A model generated the notes under the pieces. It made no database searches. It worked only from the letters and a program-made list of their open reading frames with translations, and was not told the origin of the DNA. Below are positions 36,790 to 47,003 of a stretch of 64,000 nucleotides of DNA, piece by piece. Position numbers and translations under genes: made by a program. The first letter of the stretch is position 1. Every line of letters starts with the position of its first letter. The stretch is from Caryophanales bacterium UBA6380 (lineage in GTDB: Bacteria > Bacillota_I > Bacilli_A > RFN20 > CAG-826): NCBI GenBank assembly GCA_002438785.1, contig DJQS01000008.1, positions 1-64,000 on the forward strand, in the 5' to 3' direction.

Positions 36790-37788
36790 ATGGAAAATTC
36801 ACAAATTTTAGATCAAACATTATATGTAAGAAAGAGAAAATGGTATATGCCAGAATGGTGTAAAGCATGGATTGCTCTTATACCAGCATTGTTTTTCTTA
36901 ATAGTTTTTATGATCTATCCAATATTAAATACAATATGTATTTCTTTTATTGAAAACTTTGCGTGGGTTGGAAAAAGTGGAAGTAGCTTTGCTTTAACTA
37001 ACTTTTTTGCTGCAGCGAATAACTCTCGTATTCAAGAAATGTATTTTAATTTTAATAATTATATCAATGTTCTTATTGATAACAATTTCCAAACAGCATT
37101 ATTTAATACGGTAATGCTTGTTATTGTACAAGTACCATTAACTATCATTATTGGTTTGCTTATTGCAGTTGCTTTAAATTCAATAAAACCATTAAAAGCA
37201 TTTTTCCAAACAGTGTTTTTCTTGCCTTATGTAACTAACACTATTGCATTAGGTGTTGTCTTTTCAATGATGTTTTCATCTAATTCTGGTGGTTTAATGA
37301 ACTCTTTTATAAATCTTTTTGGATTAGATCCTGTCGGATGGATGTCTAATAAATGGTCGATGTTTTTCGTTCTTACAGTCTATTCAATATGGAATGGATT
37401 AGCTTTTAAAATATTAGTATTTTCTAGTGGACTTGCTACAATTGATAAACAATATTATGATGCTGCTAGAATTGATGGTTCTTCTAAATTTACTATTTTT
37501 AGAAGAATTACTGTTCCATTATTATCACCTCAAATTCTTTATATTACTGTTACCTCGTTCATTGGGGCATTTAAAGCTTACTCACAAATTATTTCTTTAG
37601 TAGGTGGTGGTGCTACTAATTTTGGTGGAAGTAATAATAAGATGTGGATTACAGTTGTTGGATATATTTATTATTATCAAACTGATAAAATTGGCCAAGC
37701 TAGTGCTGCTGCAGTAATTTTATTATTAATTATTTTACTTATTACTGGTGTTCAAATGTTAGTAAGTAAAAAAAGAGTTCACTATTAG
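36790..37788 (+). CDS. ugpA: ABC importer permease, UgpA/MalF type
   Basis: Six main hydrophobic segments and the EAA loop YYDAARIDGSSKFTIFRRITVPLL, which docks on the ATPase. Family is the carbohydrate-type (CUT1) permeases. A weak ribosome site follows the ATPase gene after 18 bases. Partner of the next gene. Confidence 0.9.
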   Translation: MENSQILDQTLYVRKRKWYMPEWCKAWIALIPALFFLIVFMIYPILNTICISFIENFAWVGKSGSSFALTNFFAAANNSRIQEMYFNFNNYINVLIDNNFQTALFNTVMLVIVQVPLTIIIGLLIAVALNSIKPLKAFFQTVFFLPYVTNTIALGVVFSMMFSSNSGGLMNSFINLFGLDPVGWMSNKWSMFFVLTVYSIWNGLAFKILVFSSGLATIDKQYYDAARIDGSSKFTIFRRITVPLLSPQILYITVTSFIGAFKAYSQIISLVGGGATNFGGSNNKMWITVVGYIYYYQTDKIGQASAAAVILLLIILLITGVQMLVSKKRVHY

Positions 37789-37799
37789 GAGGTAAATGT

Positions 37800-38750
37800 A
37801 TGGCAAATTCAAGCAGAAATGAAGTTTACTTTACTAGTGAAAGAGATCGTAAAATTTATGTAACAAAGAAAGTTTTACATTATATATTAGTTTATGCATT
37901 TTTAACAATTTTGGGTTTATTCATGATAATTCCTTTTTATTACATGATTATTAACTCGTTTAAAGATGCTAAGATATATGAAAATGAATTATTAAATAGT
38001 AATTTAAATTTATTTGATTTTTCTAGTATGGGATTATCATTAAATAATTTTAAGGCTATATTTAATTTAAAAATGGGTGGTAAACCTGTCAATATTGGTA
38101 TGTTTTTCCTCAATACTTTTATTGTTTCTATTTTATCTACTATCTTTACTTTAATTACGACAGTATTAGCAAGTTTTGCTTTTGCTCGTATTAATTTTAA
38201 AGGTAAAAATATATTATTTTCAATTTTGCTTGCTACTATGATGATTCCTGGTGAAATGATGATTATTACAAATTATCAAACAGCATTAACATGGAATATG
38301 GCAAATACATATAGTTCATTAATATTTGTTCATGGTGTGAGTGTTTTCTATATTTTCTATTTAAGACAAACATTCCAACAAATACCAAATGAGCTTTATT
38401 TAGCAAGCAAGGTTGATGGCTATGGAACTTTCTCTTATTTATGGAAAGTAATGATTCCGATTGCGATGCCAACTATTATTTCGATTGCTATTTTATCATT
38501 GATGGGTGCATGGAATAGTTATGTTTGGCCTAATTTAATTGCTAGTGGTGAAAACCCTATCTTTGGAAATTCGATGAAATTAGTTAGTAATGGTCTTATG
38601 GATATGTTTACTAATTCGTTAACTGGAGAAAGTAATGATACAGCTAAAATGGCTGCAGCTTTACTTGTTACTATCCCATTATTTATTTTCTTTTTAATTT
38701 TTAGAAAGAAGATTATGAGTGGAGTTTCTCGTAGTGGTATTAAAGGTTAG
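37800..38750 (+). CDS. ugpE: ABC importer permease, UgpE/MalG type
   Basis: Second permease subunit with six hydrophobic segments and the EAA loop LYLASKVDGYGTFSYLWKVMIPI. AGGAGG lies just before the ATG. Forms the membrane channel with the preceding protein. The substrate may be other than sugar, given the nuclease gene in the same operon. Confidence 0.9.
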   Translation: MANSSRNEVYFTSERDRKIYVTKKVLHYILVYAFLTILGLFMIIPFYYMIINSFKDAKIYENELLNSNLNLFDFSSMGLSLNNFKAIFNLKMGGKPVNIGMFFLNTFIVSILSTIFTLITTVLASFAFARINFKGKNILFSILLATMMIPGEMMIITNYQTALTWNMANTYSSLIFVHGVSVFYIFYLRQTFQQIPNELYLASKVDGYGTFSYLWKVMIPIAMPTIISIAILSLMGAWNSYVWPNLIASGENPIFGNSMKLVSNGLMDMFTNSLTGESNDTAKMAAALLVTIPLFIFFLIFRKKIMSGVSRSGIKG

Positions 38751-38768
38751 TCTTAAGGAGTTTTTGTT

Positions 38769-40394
38769 GTGAAGAAGTTAAAATTAATTGCATTGTCTTT
38801 ATTTGCTACAACTGGATTATTAGCAAGTTGTGGAGGAAATAATGGAGGAGTTGGAGCTGATTATACAGTTGATATGAGTATTGATACAAGAGGTGTAAAT
38901 ATTGAAATGTGGACATCTTTTGGCCAATCTATTAATAGTAATTTAGAAAATATCTTAGAAGAATTTAAAAATGAAACTGGTATTACTGTTACTCATACTT
39001 CAAAAGGTGGATATGAAAATCTTCGTGAAGCGATAAGTTTAGCAGCTTCCGGGCAAAAATATCCTAATGTTTGTATTGGTTATCCCGATCATTTTGCTGG
39101 TTATATTAATTCAGATATTCAACTTCGACTTGATTATTTAATTGAACATGATAGTGAAATTCCTACTAGTAGAACAAATGAAGATGGGTCAACCTTTTAT
39201 GAATTAGATCCTATTGATATGTCTAGTTTTTATAGTGATTATATGAAAGAAAACCAAAATCTTGAATTTAAAAAAGATGGGAGTGGTTATACTTTAGGAT
39301 TACCTTTTAATAAATCTACTGAAGTAATGGTTTATAATAAAACTTTTATTGATTGGGCAAGTACTCAAAATTCTAACATTAAAGTCCCTGAAACATATGA
39401 TGAATTAGAATCAGTTGGAAAAGCTATATTTACTTTACTTGATAATGCTCCTAGGGCTTTTAGTAGTTCTAAAGGTATTTTTGATTATGACGATAAACAT
39501 GTTGCTACTAAAGGCTATGTTTTAGGAAATGATGGAAAGGTCTATCTTAATGAATCCGAATGTTCTAAGGCTACAAAAAATGATTCAGTTATTGATTTAA
39601 CTTCAGTTACTTCAACAATGCCATTTAAAGTATTTTCTTACGATTCTCAATCGAATTTCTTTATTTCTTTAATTAGAAATTATGGTGGCGAGTATACTCA
39701 TTTAGATAAGTCAACAAGAAAAGGATATGTTGATTTTAATAATGATGTAACAAAAGAAGCCTTAACAATGGTTAAAAAATTATCTAATGAAAATATTTTA
39801 GGTATACCAAAGACTTGGGCTAAAGAATCCTTTTCTACTGATGCATTTAAACTTGAATTAACATTATTTAGTGTTTCTAGTAGTGCTGGAGCTAGTAAGA
39901 ATGTAAATGGAAATAGATATGAAATGGGTGTAAGTACTGCACCTGTTAAAGATTTAAGTAATAAAAATGTTATTTCTCAAGGAACAAATTTAGCTATTTT
40001 AGATAAGGGTAGCGATAAAGAAATTGTTGCTAGTTGGAAATTGTTAAAATATTTAACACAAAAAGCTAATGGTGAATTTGCTTATGAATCGGGATATTAC
40101 CCTTGTTCAACTATTGGTATGAATAGTGATATTTATCAAAATTTCTTAAGTGGTAAAGGAGTTAGTGATTCTGTTGAAGATAAAGCTAAAAGAGCAGCAG
40201 CTAATGTTAATGCTAATGTTTATTTAAATGATTCATCAAATTGGAATAAATTCGTTGATGATGCTTTTGTTGGATCGAGTTTAGTTAGAACTGAGGCTGA
40301 AACAATTATTCCTCAAGTTATTGAAGGAGCTTTAACAATTGATGAAATTTTGAATAATGCTTATTCTAATTTATCTTCTTATGTAAAAAAATAA
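38769..40394 (+). CDS. ABC importer binding lipoprotein 1
   Basis: Lipobox LLASC (Cys21), then a family 1 extracellular binding-protein fold. It shares blocks such as GSGYTLG-PFNKSTEVMVYN and YDSQ-NFFI with the next gene. It starts with GTG, with AAGGAG upstream. As the importer's surface receptor it would decide the substrate; none can be read from sequence. Slightly longer (541 residues) than usual sugar-binding proteins. Confidence 0.87.
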   Translation: MKKLKLIALSLFATTGLLASCGGNNGGVGADYTVDMSIDTRGVNIEMWTSFGQSINSNLENILEEFKNETGITVTHTSKGGYENLREAISLAASGQKYPNVCIGYPDHFAGYINSDIQLRLDYLIEHDSEIPTSRTNEDGSTFYELDPIDMSSFYSDYMKENQNLEFKKDGSGYTLGLPFNKSTEVMVYNKTFIDWASTQNSNIKVPETYDELESVGKAIFTLLDNAPRAFSSSKGIFDYDDKHVATKGYVLGNDGKVYLNESECSKATKNDSVIDLTSVTSTMPFKVFSYDSQSNFFISLIRNYGGEYTHLDKSTRKGYVDFNNDVTKEALTMVKKLSNENILGIPKTWAKESFSTDAFKLELTLFSVSSSAGASKNVNGNRYEMGVSTAPVKDLSNKNVISQGTNLAILDKGSDKEIVASWKLLKYLTQKANGEFAYESGYYPCSTIGMNSDIYQNFLSGKGVSDSVEDKAKRAAANVNANVYLNDSSNWNKFVDDAFVGSSLVRTEAETIIPQVIEGALTIDEILNNAYSNLSSYVKK

Positions 40395-40409
40395 TTTTAA
40401 GGGGGAAAT

Positions 40410-41966
40410 ATGAAAGAAAAATTTATTAAAACTTTATTTAGTAGCGTTATATTAGGTCTATCTTTAGTTAGTTGTGGAGGTAATAAAGGTAACTCCTACC
40501 CTAAAGATTATAGTATAGATACTACTGGGGCTAGTATTACTTTTTGGACTCCTTTTGGTGCTGAAATTGAAGGCTATGTTGAGAGTTATATTCAAGATTT
40601 TGAAAATGAATATGGGATTAATGTTGAGCTTGAAAGTAAAGGTAGTTATGATAATTTAAGAAAAGCAATTGTTGGAGCAGCCACTAGTGGAAAGTATCCT
40701 AATGTTGCTTTAGCTTATCCTGATCATATGGCTGAATATGTCAATAATGATATTATTCTTCGTCTTGATTCATTTTTTGAGCATGATAATGAAACTACTA
40801 ATTCATTAGTTAGCGATAATGTAAGTCTAGCAATCTCAGATTTTTATTCTGATTATATGAAAGAAAATCAATTAGTTGAGTTTAAAAGTGATGGTAGCGG
40901 ATATACTCTAGGTGTACCTTTTAATAAATCAACTGAGGTAATGGTTTATAATGAAACTTTCTTTGATTGGGCAAGTTCAGTTGATAGTGATATCAAAGTT
41001 CCAACTACTTACGAAGAACTTGAAGTTATTGGTACTAAAATCTTAAATGTTATGGATAATGCTTATGGCAAGATTATAGGTGAAGATAATAAAATTTATA
41101 ATTCTGCTAAAGACGCTCCTAATGGTAAAATTAAGCTTGATTTCACTAAACTTACTAAAAATACAGATCCTACTGATTCTAAGTTAGAATCTACAAGATT
41201 CGTTCCATTTTCTTATGATTCTCAAGCTAATTTCTTTATTACATTATGTAGACAATGGGGTGGAGAATATACTGGTGTTGATCAAAATAAACACGGGAAG
41301 TTACTTTTTAATAGCGATAAAGTAAAAGAAGGTTTAGCTTATATTCAAAAATTATTTAATAAAGGAATTATTGGTATCCCTGCTAGTTATGGTGAAGCTA
41401 AATATAATTCAAACCCATTTAAAAAGATTCAAACTGTTATGAATATTGGTTCTACTGCTGGAGCTGATAATGCTTTAGCTAGTGGAGATAAATTTACTAC
41501 TGGATCTGCTCCAGTTTTATATAAAGATAGTGAACATAAATATGTTATTTCTCAAGGAACTAATTTAGTAATGCTTGATAAAGGTAGTGATAAAGAACGC
41601 CTAGCTTCTTGGCAATTAGTTAAATATTTATCAAAAAAAGTTAATGGTGAGTTTGCTATTGATTCAGGATATTTTCCAAGTTGTGAATATGCTCAAAATA
41701 GTGAAAAATATCAAGAGTTTTTAAATATGAATCCTAGTAAATTATTGCCTAACGAAGTTCAATCTCAACAAATTGCTAAGATTAATAGTTCAATTTACAT
41801 GAGTGAAAGTGAAAATTGGACAAAGTTTGTTGATACTCCTTTTGTAGGTAGCGCTAGATGTAGAGAAGAAGTCGCAACAATTATTCCACAATTGTTTACT
41901 GATAAAAAAACTCCTGAACAAGTTCTTGAAACGGCTTTAAAAAATTTAGTTGATTTTAATAAATAG
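40410..41966 (+). CDS. ABC importer binding lipoprotein 2
   Basis: Lipobox SLVSC (Cys22) and the same fold and conserved blocks as binding lipoprotein 1; clearly a tandem duplicate that has diverged. AGGGGGAA precedes the ATG. Two receptors for one transporter suggest two related ligands. Confidence 0.87.
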   Translation: MKEKFIKTLFSSVILGLSLVSCGGNKGNSYPKDYSIDTTGASITFWTPFGAEIEGYVESYIQDFENEYGINVELESKGSYDNLRKAIVGAATSGKYPNVALAYPDHMAEYVNNDIILRLDSFFEHDNETTNSLVSDNVSLAISDFYSDYMKENQLVEFKSDGSGYTLGVPFNKSTEVMVYNETFFDWASSVDSDIKVPTTYEELEVIGTKILNVMDNAYGKIIGEDNKIYNSAKDAPNGKIKLDFTKLTKNTDPTDSKLESTRFVPFSYDSQANFFITLCRQWGGEYTGVDQNKHGKLLFNSDKVKEGLAYIQKLFNKGIIGIPASYGEAKYNSNPFKKIQTVMNIGSTAGADNALASGDKFTTGSAPVLYKDSEHKYVISQGTNLVMLDKGSDKERLASWQLVKYLSKKVNGEFAIDSGYFPSCEYAQNSEKYQEFLNMNPSKLLPNEVQSQQIAKINSSIYMSESENWTKFVDTPFVGSARCREEVATIIPQLFTDKKTPEQVLETALKNLVDFNK

Positions 41967-41974
41967 AGGTGAAT

Positions 41975-43492
41975 ATGAAAAAAAGATTTAAATTTTTATT
42001 AAGTATTTTCTTACTTGGAAGTGTAATTAGTCTTTCAAGTTGTAATAATAATAAGGTTGATCTTCTTGATCCAAATACTAGAGAATTAATTAAATTAAAT
42101 GATGTTAATGAGTTACTTCCAGAAACTCCATACACTGATAGTTTAAAATTAAAGGAAGATTATACAAATAAAGTTTTTACTAGTGATGGAATTGGTTTAG
42201 TAAAATTAGCTAGTAATACTGATGGAGATACTGCTAAATTTTATGATGCTAGTAAAACTATTAATGATCGTTTTACTCTTAGATTTTTAGGTATTAATAC
42301 TCCTGAATCAACAGCCACGATCGAACCTTGGGGTAAAAAAGCTAGTGTCTATGTTGCTAATATTTTAAATAAGGCTAATGAAAATGGTGAAATTGTTTTA
42401 ATTAATGATTTTGATGTCTTTGGTCAAAAAGAGACTAATGGTAGATATTTAGGTTTTGTTTGGTATCGACTTGATAAAAATAGTGATTTTAGATTACTTA
42501 ATTTAGAAATCGTTGAACAAGGATATTCAAAGAATTTATTATTTGATGAATCAAAGCGTTGTAATTATCGCTCTTATTTTGAAAAAGCTGATATTTATGC
42601 TTCTAGACTTAAATTAAGAGTTCATGGCTTTAAAAATGATGATGGCTATGATTATAATAATTCCGTAGTTAATACAACAATTAAATATTTATTAGATAAT
42701 TATGAAAAATTAGGGGTTACTGATGAAAGTAGTGGTAAAAAATTAAATATCGATGCTACTGTTCTTGGTCTTAGTGGAGATAATCTTTATCTTAGAGATA
42801 CTATTCCTAATGAAGATGGGGAATATGGTTATATTTATCTTTATGCTGGATATGGTAAAAGTTTAGCTAGTGTTGTTAATGTTGGTGATTATATTAATTT
42901 TTATTGTCGAGCTACTACATTTTTAAATAGTGTTCAACTTAGTGATATTGAATATTCTAGTTATGGGCGATATAAATTTATAAATTATACTTCAATTGCT
43001 AATCAAGATATAACTAATGCTGATGAAAAAACTATTAAAGAAGTTAAAGCAACTAAGGAAAAAATTGCTACTTTTACTCCATATTTAGAATCTGATTTTA
43101 ATTCATTAGATGATTGTAAATCTTTAAGTGATGTTTCTAATTTTAGTAATCGCTTAGTTAAAGCAAAATTAACAATAAGAAATGTTACTGCTAGTAGTGA
43201 TGATGATCAAAATGAAGGTAGTTCTACTTCAAATGAATATTATTATAAAAAAGATGAAAATTCTAATATGACAATTTATTCTTATTTAAATGATATTAGT
43301 AATTATCTTTATATTAATATGAGAGTTGATGGAACAACTTATCCTTATCCTGAATACAGTATGTTTGAAGTTGGCAAAACTTATATAGTTAAAGGCTATT
43401 TAAAACCATACTATGACAAATATCAAGTTTGTTTATTTAATAACAAACTTGAATTTAACTATATTGAAGAATTTAAGGAAGAAATGGAATAA
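41975..43492 (+). CDS. Thermonuclease (SNase)-domain lipoprotein with OB-fold
   Basis: Lipobox SLSSC (Cys23), so anchored outside the membrane. Residues about 70-215 are a staphylococcal-nuclease domain with all key positions: Asp83/Asp85 (DGDT), Arg103 (LRFLG), Glu111 (NTPE), Arg157 (NGRYLG). An OB-fold-like region (about 250-335, DATVLGLSGDNLYLRD) follows, as in Bacillus YhcR, then a further beta-rich part. Expected to cut extracellular DNA/RNA with calcium. The ATG at 41975 with AGAGGTG is chosen over GTG at 41969. Confidence 0.88.
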   Translation: MKKRFKFLLSIFLLGSVISLSSCNNNKVDLLDPNTRELIKLNDVNELLPETPYTDSLKLKEDYTNKVFTSDGIGLVKLASNTDGDTAKFYDASKTINDRFTLRFLGINTPESTATIEPWGKKASVYVANILNKANENGEIVLINDFDVFGQKETNGRYLGFVWYRLDKNSDFRLLNLEIVEQGYSKNLLFDESKRCNYRSYFEKADIYASRLKLRVHGFKNDDGYDYNNSVVNTTIKYLLDNYEKLGVTDESSGKKLNIDATVLGLSGDNLYLRDTIPNEDGEYGYIYLYAGYGKSLASVVNVGDYINFYCRATTFLNSVQLSDIEYSSYGRYKFINYTSIANQDITNADEKTIKEVKATKEKIATFTPYLESDFNSLDDCKSLSDVSNFSNRLVKAKLTIRNVTASSDDDQNEGSSTSNEYYYKKDENSNMTIYSYLNDISNYLYINMRVDGTTYPYPEYSMFEVGKTYIVKGYLKPYYDKYQVCLFNNKLEFNYIEEFKEEME

Positions 43493-43494
43493 TT

Positions 43495-43974
43495 ATGAAA
43501 AAAAGTTTAATTTTAACATTAGGTTTAGGAATATTCTTATTAGGAAGTTGTGGAAATAATGATGTTTCAACATTTGATCCTAATAATTGGACTGATAAAG
43601 ATTATTTAGATAAAGCTTTTAAAGGAACTGTCGCTAGTTATCAAAATGGCATTAGTTTTACTGATGAAACTGTTGAATATTTATTGTTTAAAGATCGTAG
43701 TTCTCAAAAGAATTTTTACGTTTGTGGAATTAGCGATGTTGTTGGAAAAGTGAATAAAGAAAGTGTAACAAAAACTATTGCTTTTGATTGGATAGTGAGT
43801 GATGACTCTTTATTTAAAGTAAATGATATTTCTAGTATTCCAGGAGCTAAATTATATACTCCTAAATATTCAGAAATTAAAGAAGATACAAAGGTTACAT
43901 TAAAAGGTATTGCTTATTTAAATAGTGATACTAAAACAGTAACTTATAACTTAGTAATTAAAGCTAATGCTTAA
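43495..43974 (+). CDS. Small lipoprotein of nuclease-ABC operon
   Basis: Lipobox LLGSC (Cys19) and a 140-residue beta-rich domain, possibly a single OB-fold (FKGTVASYQNGISF ... VTLKGIAYL). It starts two bases after the nuclease gene. No family recognised; position suggests a role in binding or presenting nucleic acid. Confidence 0.65.
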   Translation: MKKSLILTLGLGIFLLGSCGNNDVSTFDPNNWTDKDYLDKAFKGTVASYQNGISFTDETVEYLLFKDRSSQKNFYVCGISDVVGKVNKESVTKTIAFDWIVSDDSLFKVNDISSIPGAKLYTPKYSEIKEDTKVTLKGIAYLNSDTKTVTYNLVIKANA

Positions 43975-44019
43975 TTACTAGTTTGAATAGATTAAGGTAA
44001 AATTTTTAGGGAGGATTTT

Positions 44020-46878
44020 ATGAAAAGAAAATTTATACCAATTCTTACTCTTAGTGCATTATTATCTTTAGGTGCTATGAGTGGAACATTAGTTAGTTGT
44101 GGGGAAATCAATAACAAAGATGATGATAACGGCCAAACAAAGACTTTAACACTTGAAGCAAGTAAAACAACAATTGAAGTAGGAAGTGATATTACTTTCA
44201 CTATTAAATTAGATGATTCTAATTTAATGAGTGGATATGAACTTACTAGTTCTAATCCTAGTGTTTTAGCTATTAAAGGAACTAAAGCTACTGCAATTAG
44301 TGCTGGTGAAGCTAAAGTTTATGCTACTTATAAAGGTGCTAAATCAAATGAAGTAACTATTACTGTCACTGAAAAAGGTGAAAGTTATACTAGTTTAACT
44401 GATGCTATTTTAGAAGCTAGTGAAGGAGAAGCTAATGCTTCCAAAGGTGTTACTAGTAATGAATACAGTGTTAAAGCAGTTGTTGTTTCAACTGATAAAG
44501 ATGCTAACATGGTAATTTATGATGGAGAAAGTTATGGATATATCTATAAGAGTAGTATTGATATTTCTGGCTACAATGTTGGTGATACGCTTAAAGTTAA
44601 AGGTGCTTTAACTAATTATTATGGATGTTTACAATTTAGTGATCCTGCTATTACTAAATTAAATGAATCTATTGCTTTACCAACTCCTAGTGAATATGAT
44701 GCTAAAAAGTTTGAAGAATATGGAGCTAATGCAGCTAAAAATAGTTCTAAAATTACTACAGGAATTGCTACAAGAAACGAATATGTTACTGTGAGTAAAT
44801 TAAAATATGTTGGTGGTTCTAAATTTGAATTAATGGATGCTACTACTTCTACTTATAAATTAATTAGTGTTTATAAAACTGAGAAAACTTATAGAGAGAA
44901 TAATATTGAAAATTTAGCTAATGGAACTGAAGTAAGTATAACTGGATCTATATTAGGCTTTAATAGTGGTAAAGGATATTTTAATCTTATTGCTAATGAA
45001 GTTAAAGTTACTAAAGAAGCTATTAAAGCTACTGGAATCACTTTAGATGTTGGAAGTGGTACAGTTGAAACATATGGATCACTTAAATTAAGTGCAACTT
45101 TATCTCCTGAAGGAGCTGGAGGAAATGTAAGTTATTCCTTAGCTAAAGGTGATGAAACAAAAGCTAAAATTGTTGATGATAAATTATATGGATTAGAAGA
45201 AGGTGAAGTTACAGTTACTGCTAAAGTTGATAGTTTAGTTAGTGAAGCTAAAAAAGTTACTATTACTAAAGGAAATAATGCTTTTGCTAATGCAGAAGTT
45301 AAAACTGTTAGTGAAATGGCAGAATTAACTAGTGCTGATCAAACAAAAGTTTATAAAGTTACTGGTGTAGTTAGTGAAGCTAAATCTACTGATATATATG
45401 GAAACATAATTATAAAGGATACTAATGCTGAAAAAACTATTAAAGCTTATGGAACTAGTAGTGATTTTACTGCTTTTAGTGAAGCTGATGGAAAATTAAA
45501 ATTTAATAATCAAAAGAACTTTAATACTGCTATTTTAAATAAATTATTTGCTCAAGGAGATACAGTTGAATTCTTTGTTGTTCCTTATACCTATAACAAA
45601 TCTTTATCTTACTACTTTGCATTTAATAAATTAGTTAAAAAGGGCGAAGGTGGTGAGACCCCAGTTACTCCTACTACAACTACAACAATTGATGGTAAAT
45701 ATAAAGTTGTTGATCCTGAAATTGGTAAAACTTATAAATTAGGTTTAGATCAAAAGGCTTTAAATAAGACTTTATATTTAAATGGTGAAATGAGTAGCTA
45801 TTATCAAGCTACTACTGAAAATGATGCTGAAGCAATTGATGTTACTTTAGAAGGTACGCTTGATGCTTGTAAAATGTATTATTTAAATGATGGTGTTAAA
45901 ACTTATATTGAAGCTATTTTAAGTGGAGAACATAAAAATGGTGTTTATTCAACTGAATCAACAATGACTTGGAAATATGATTCATCACTTAAAACAATGG
46001 TTACTACACTTGGAGAAGATGAAGTTTATTTAGGAACATATAAAGATTTTACTACATTTAGTTTAAGCAATACTGAATATGCTAATAGCTCAACAAGTTA
46101 CGTTTCTCATTTTCTTACAAAATTAGAAGAAAGTGAAAAAGTTAAAGTTACTGGAATTAATGCACCTGAGAGTATAACTTTAGAAGAGTATGAATCTAAA
46201 GAAATTGGTGCTACTGTTACTCCTAGTGATGCTACAGTTAAAGGATTAACTTATACATCTAATAACACTGAAATAGCTACTGTTGATACAGAAGGAAAAG
46301 TAGTTGGTGTTAAGGCTGGTGAAACTACTATTACAGTTACTAGTAAAGATGATCCTTTAATTTCTAAAACTGTTAAGGTAATAGTTAAGGCTGCTCCAAC
46401 TGATGTTGATTTTGTCGATATCAAATCCTCTGATTTTATAAATACAGGAATTACAGGTGGGACTTATAGTAATCTTGATGAAGTAGTTGAAGTAAAAACT
46501 AAGGGTATAAACTTTTCTTATAAAAATATTTATTTAACAGAAAATTATTTCCAATTAAATAATAGAGAAAATAATAATAAAGGCAGAAGTTCATTATGGT
46601 TGTCTTCGCTTAGTGAAAAAGAGATTAGTAGTATTACAATTACTTGCGGAAAGACTTGGAATGGTAAAGCAAATTTAGAATGTCAATTTTCAACTGAAAT
46701 AATAACAACCTTGAATGACACATCTACTTTGACTTGTAGTGGAAGTGAGATGAGTGATGTCAATAAGACTTACACTTTTAATTCCAATATTGAGGGTGCT
46801 AAGGGCTTTATCTTTGATACTCAAACCGCTAAGGGAGCTTTATATATTTCAAATATACGAATAACTTATAAAAAATAA
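44020..46878 (+). CDS. Large multi-domain lipoprotein with Big_2 and OB-fold domains
   Basis: Lipobox TLVSC (Cys27). Ig-like Big_2 repeats are visible near residues 40-120, 330-420 and 710-790 (endings such as GEAKVYATYKG and GETTITVTSKD). OB-fold-like domains lie around 145-220, 245-325 and 440-540 (VKAVVVSTDKDANMVIYDG; VYKVTGVVSEAKSTD). The C-terminal 150 residues are beta-rich. GGGAGG precedes the ATG. Last gene of the operon before a strong terminator. Likely an extended surface adhesin or nucleic-acid-binding scaffold; binding is inferred. Confidence 0.75.
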   Translation: MKRKFIPILTLSALLSLGAMSGTLVSCGEINNKDDDNGQTKTLTLEASKTTIEVGSDITFTIKLDDSNLMSGYELTSSNPSVLAIKGTKATAISAGEAKVYATYKGAKSNEVTITVTEKGESYTSLTDAILEASEGEANASKGVTSNEYSVKAVVVSTDKDANMVIYDGESYGYIYKSSIDISGYNVGDTLKVKGALTNYYGCLQFSDPAITKLNESIALPTPSEYDAKKFEEYGANAAKNSSKITTGIATRNEYVTVSKLKYVGGSKFELMDATTSTYKLISVYKTEKTYRENNIENLANGTEVSITGSILGFNSGKGYFNLIANEVKVTKEAIKATGITLDVGSGTVETYGSLKLSATLSPEGAGGNVSYSLAKGDETKAKIVDDKLYGLEEGEVTVTAKVDSLVSEAKKVTITKGNNAFANAEVKTVSEMAELTSADQTKVYKVTGVVSEAKSTDIYGNIIIKDTNAEKTIKAYGTSSDFTAFSEADGKLKFNNQKNFNTAILNKLFAQGDTVEFFVVPYTYNKSLSYYFAFNKLVKKGEGGETPVTPTTTTTIDGKYKVVDPEIGKTYKLGLDQKALNKTLYLNGEMSSYYQATTENDAEAIDVTLEGTLDACKMYYLNDGVKTYIEAILSGEHKNGVYSTESTMTWKYDSSLKTMVTTLGEDEVYLGTYKDFTTFSLSNTEYANSSTSYVSHFLTKLEESEKVKVTGINAPESITLEEYESKEIGATVTPSDATVKGLTYTSNNTEIATVDTEGKVVGVKAGETTITVTSKDDPLISKTVKVIVKAAPTDVDFVDIKSSDFINTGITGGTYSNLDEVVEVKTKGINFSYKNIYLTENYFQLNNRENNNKGRSSLWLSSLSEKEISSITITCGKTWNGKANLECQFSTEIITTLNDTSTLTCSGSEMSDVNKTYTFNSNIEGAKGFIFDTQTAKGALYISNIRITYKK

Positions 46879-46896
46879 ATTAGAAATATTTAATTG

Positions 46897-46944
46897 ACTA
46901 AAGGGGTTTAAGAATATAGTTATCTTAAACCCCTTAGTTTTATT
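46897..46944 (+). terminator. Terminator of the nuclease-ABC operon
   Basis: Long inverted repeat ACTAAGGGGTTTAAGA-type: ACTAAAGGGGTTTAAGA at 46897-46913 against TCTTAAACCCCTTAGT at 46923-46938, followed by TTTATT. No terminator is seen between 35131 and here. Confidence 0.88.
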
Positions 46945-47003
46945 AAAAAGTCTTTAAATATTGGATTAAATTTATAAAATTATATTAGAAATAGGAGATA
47001 TTA

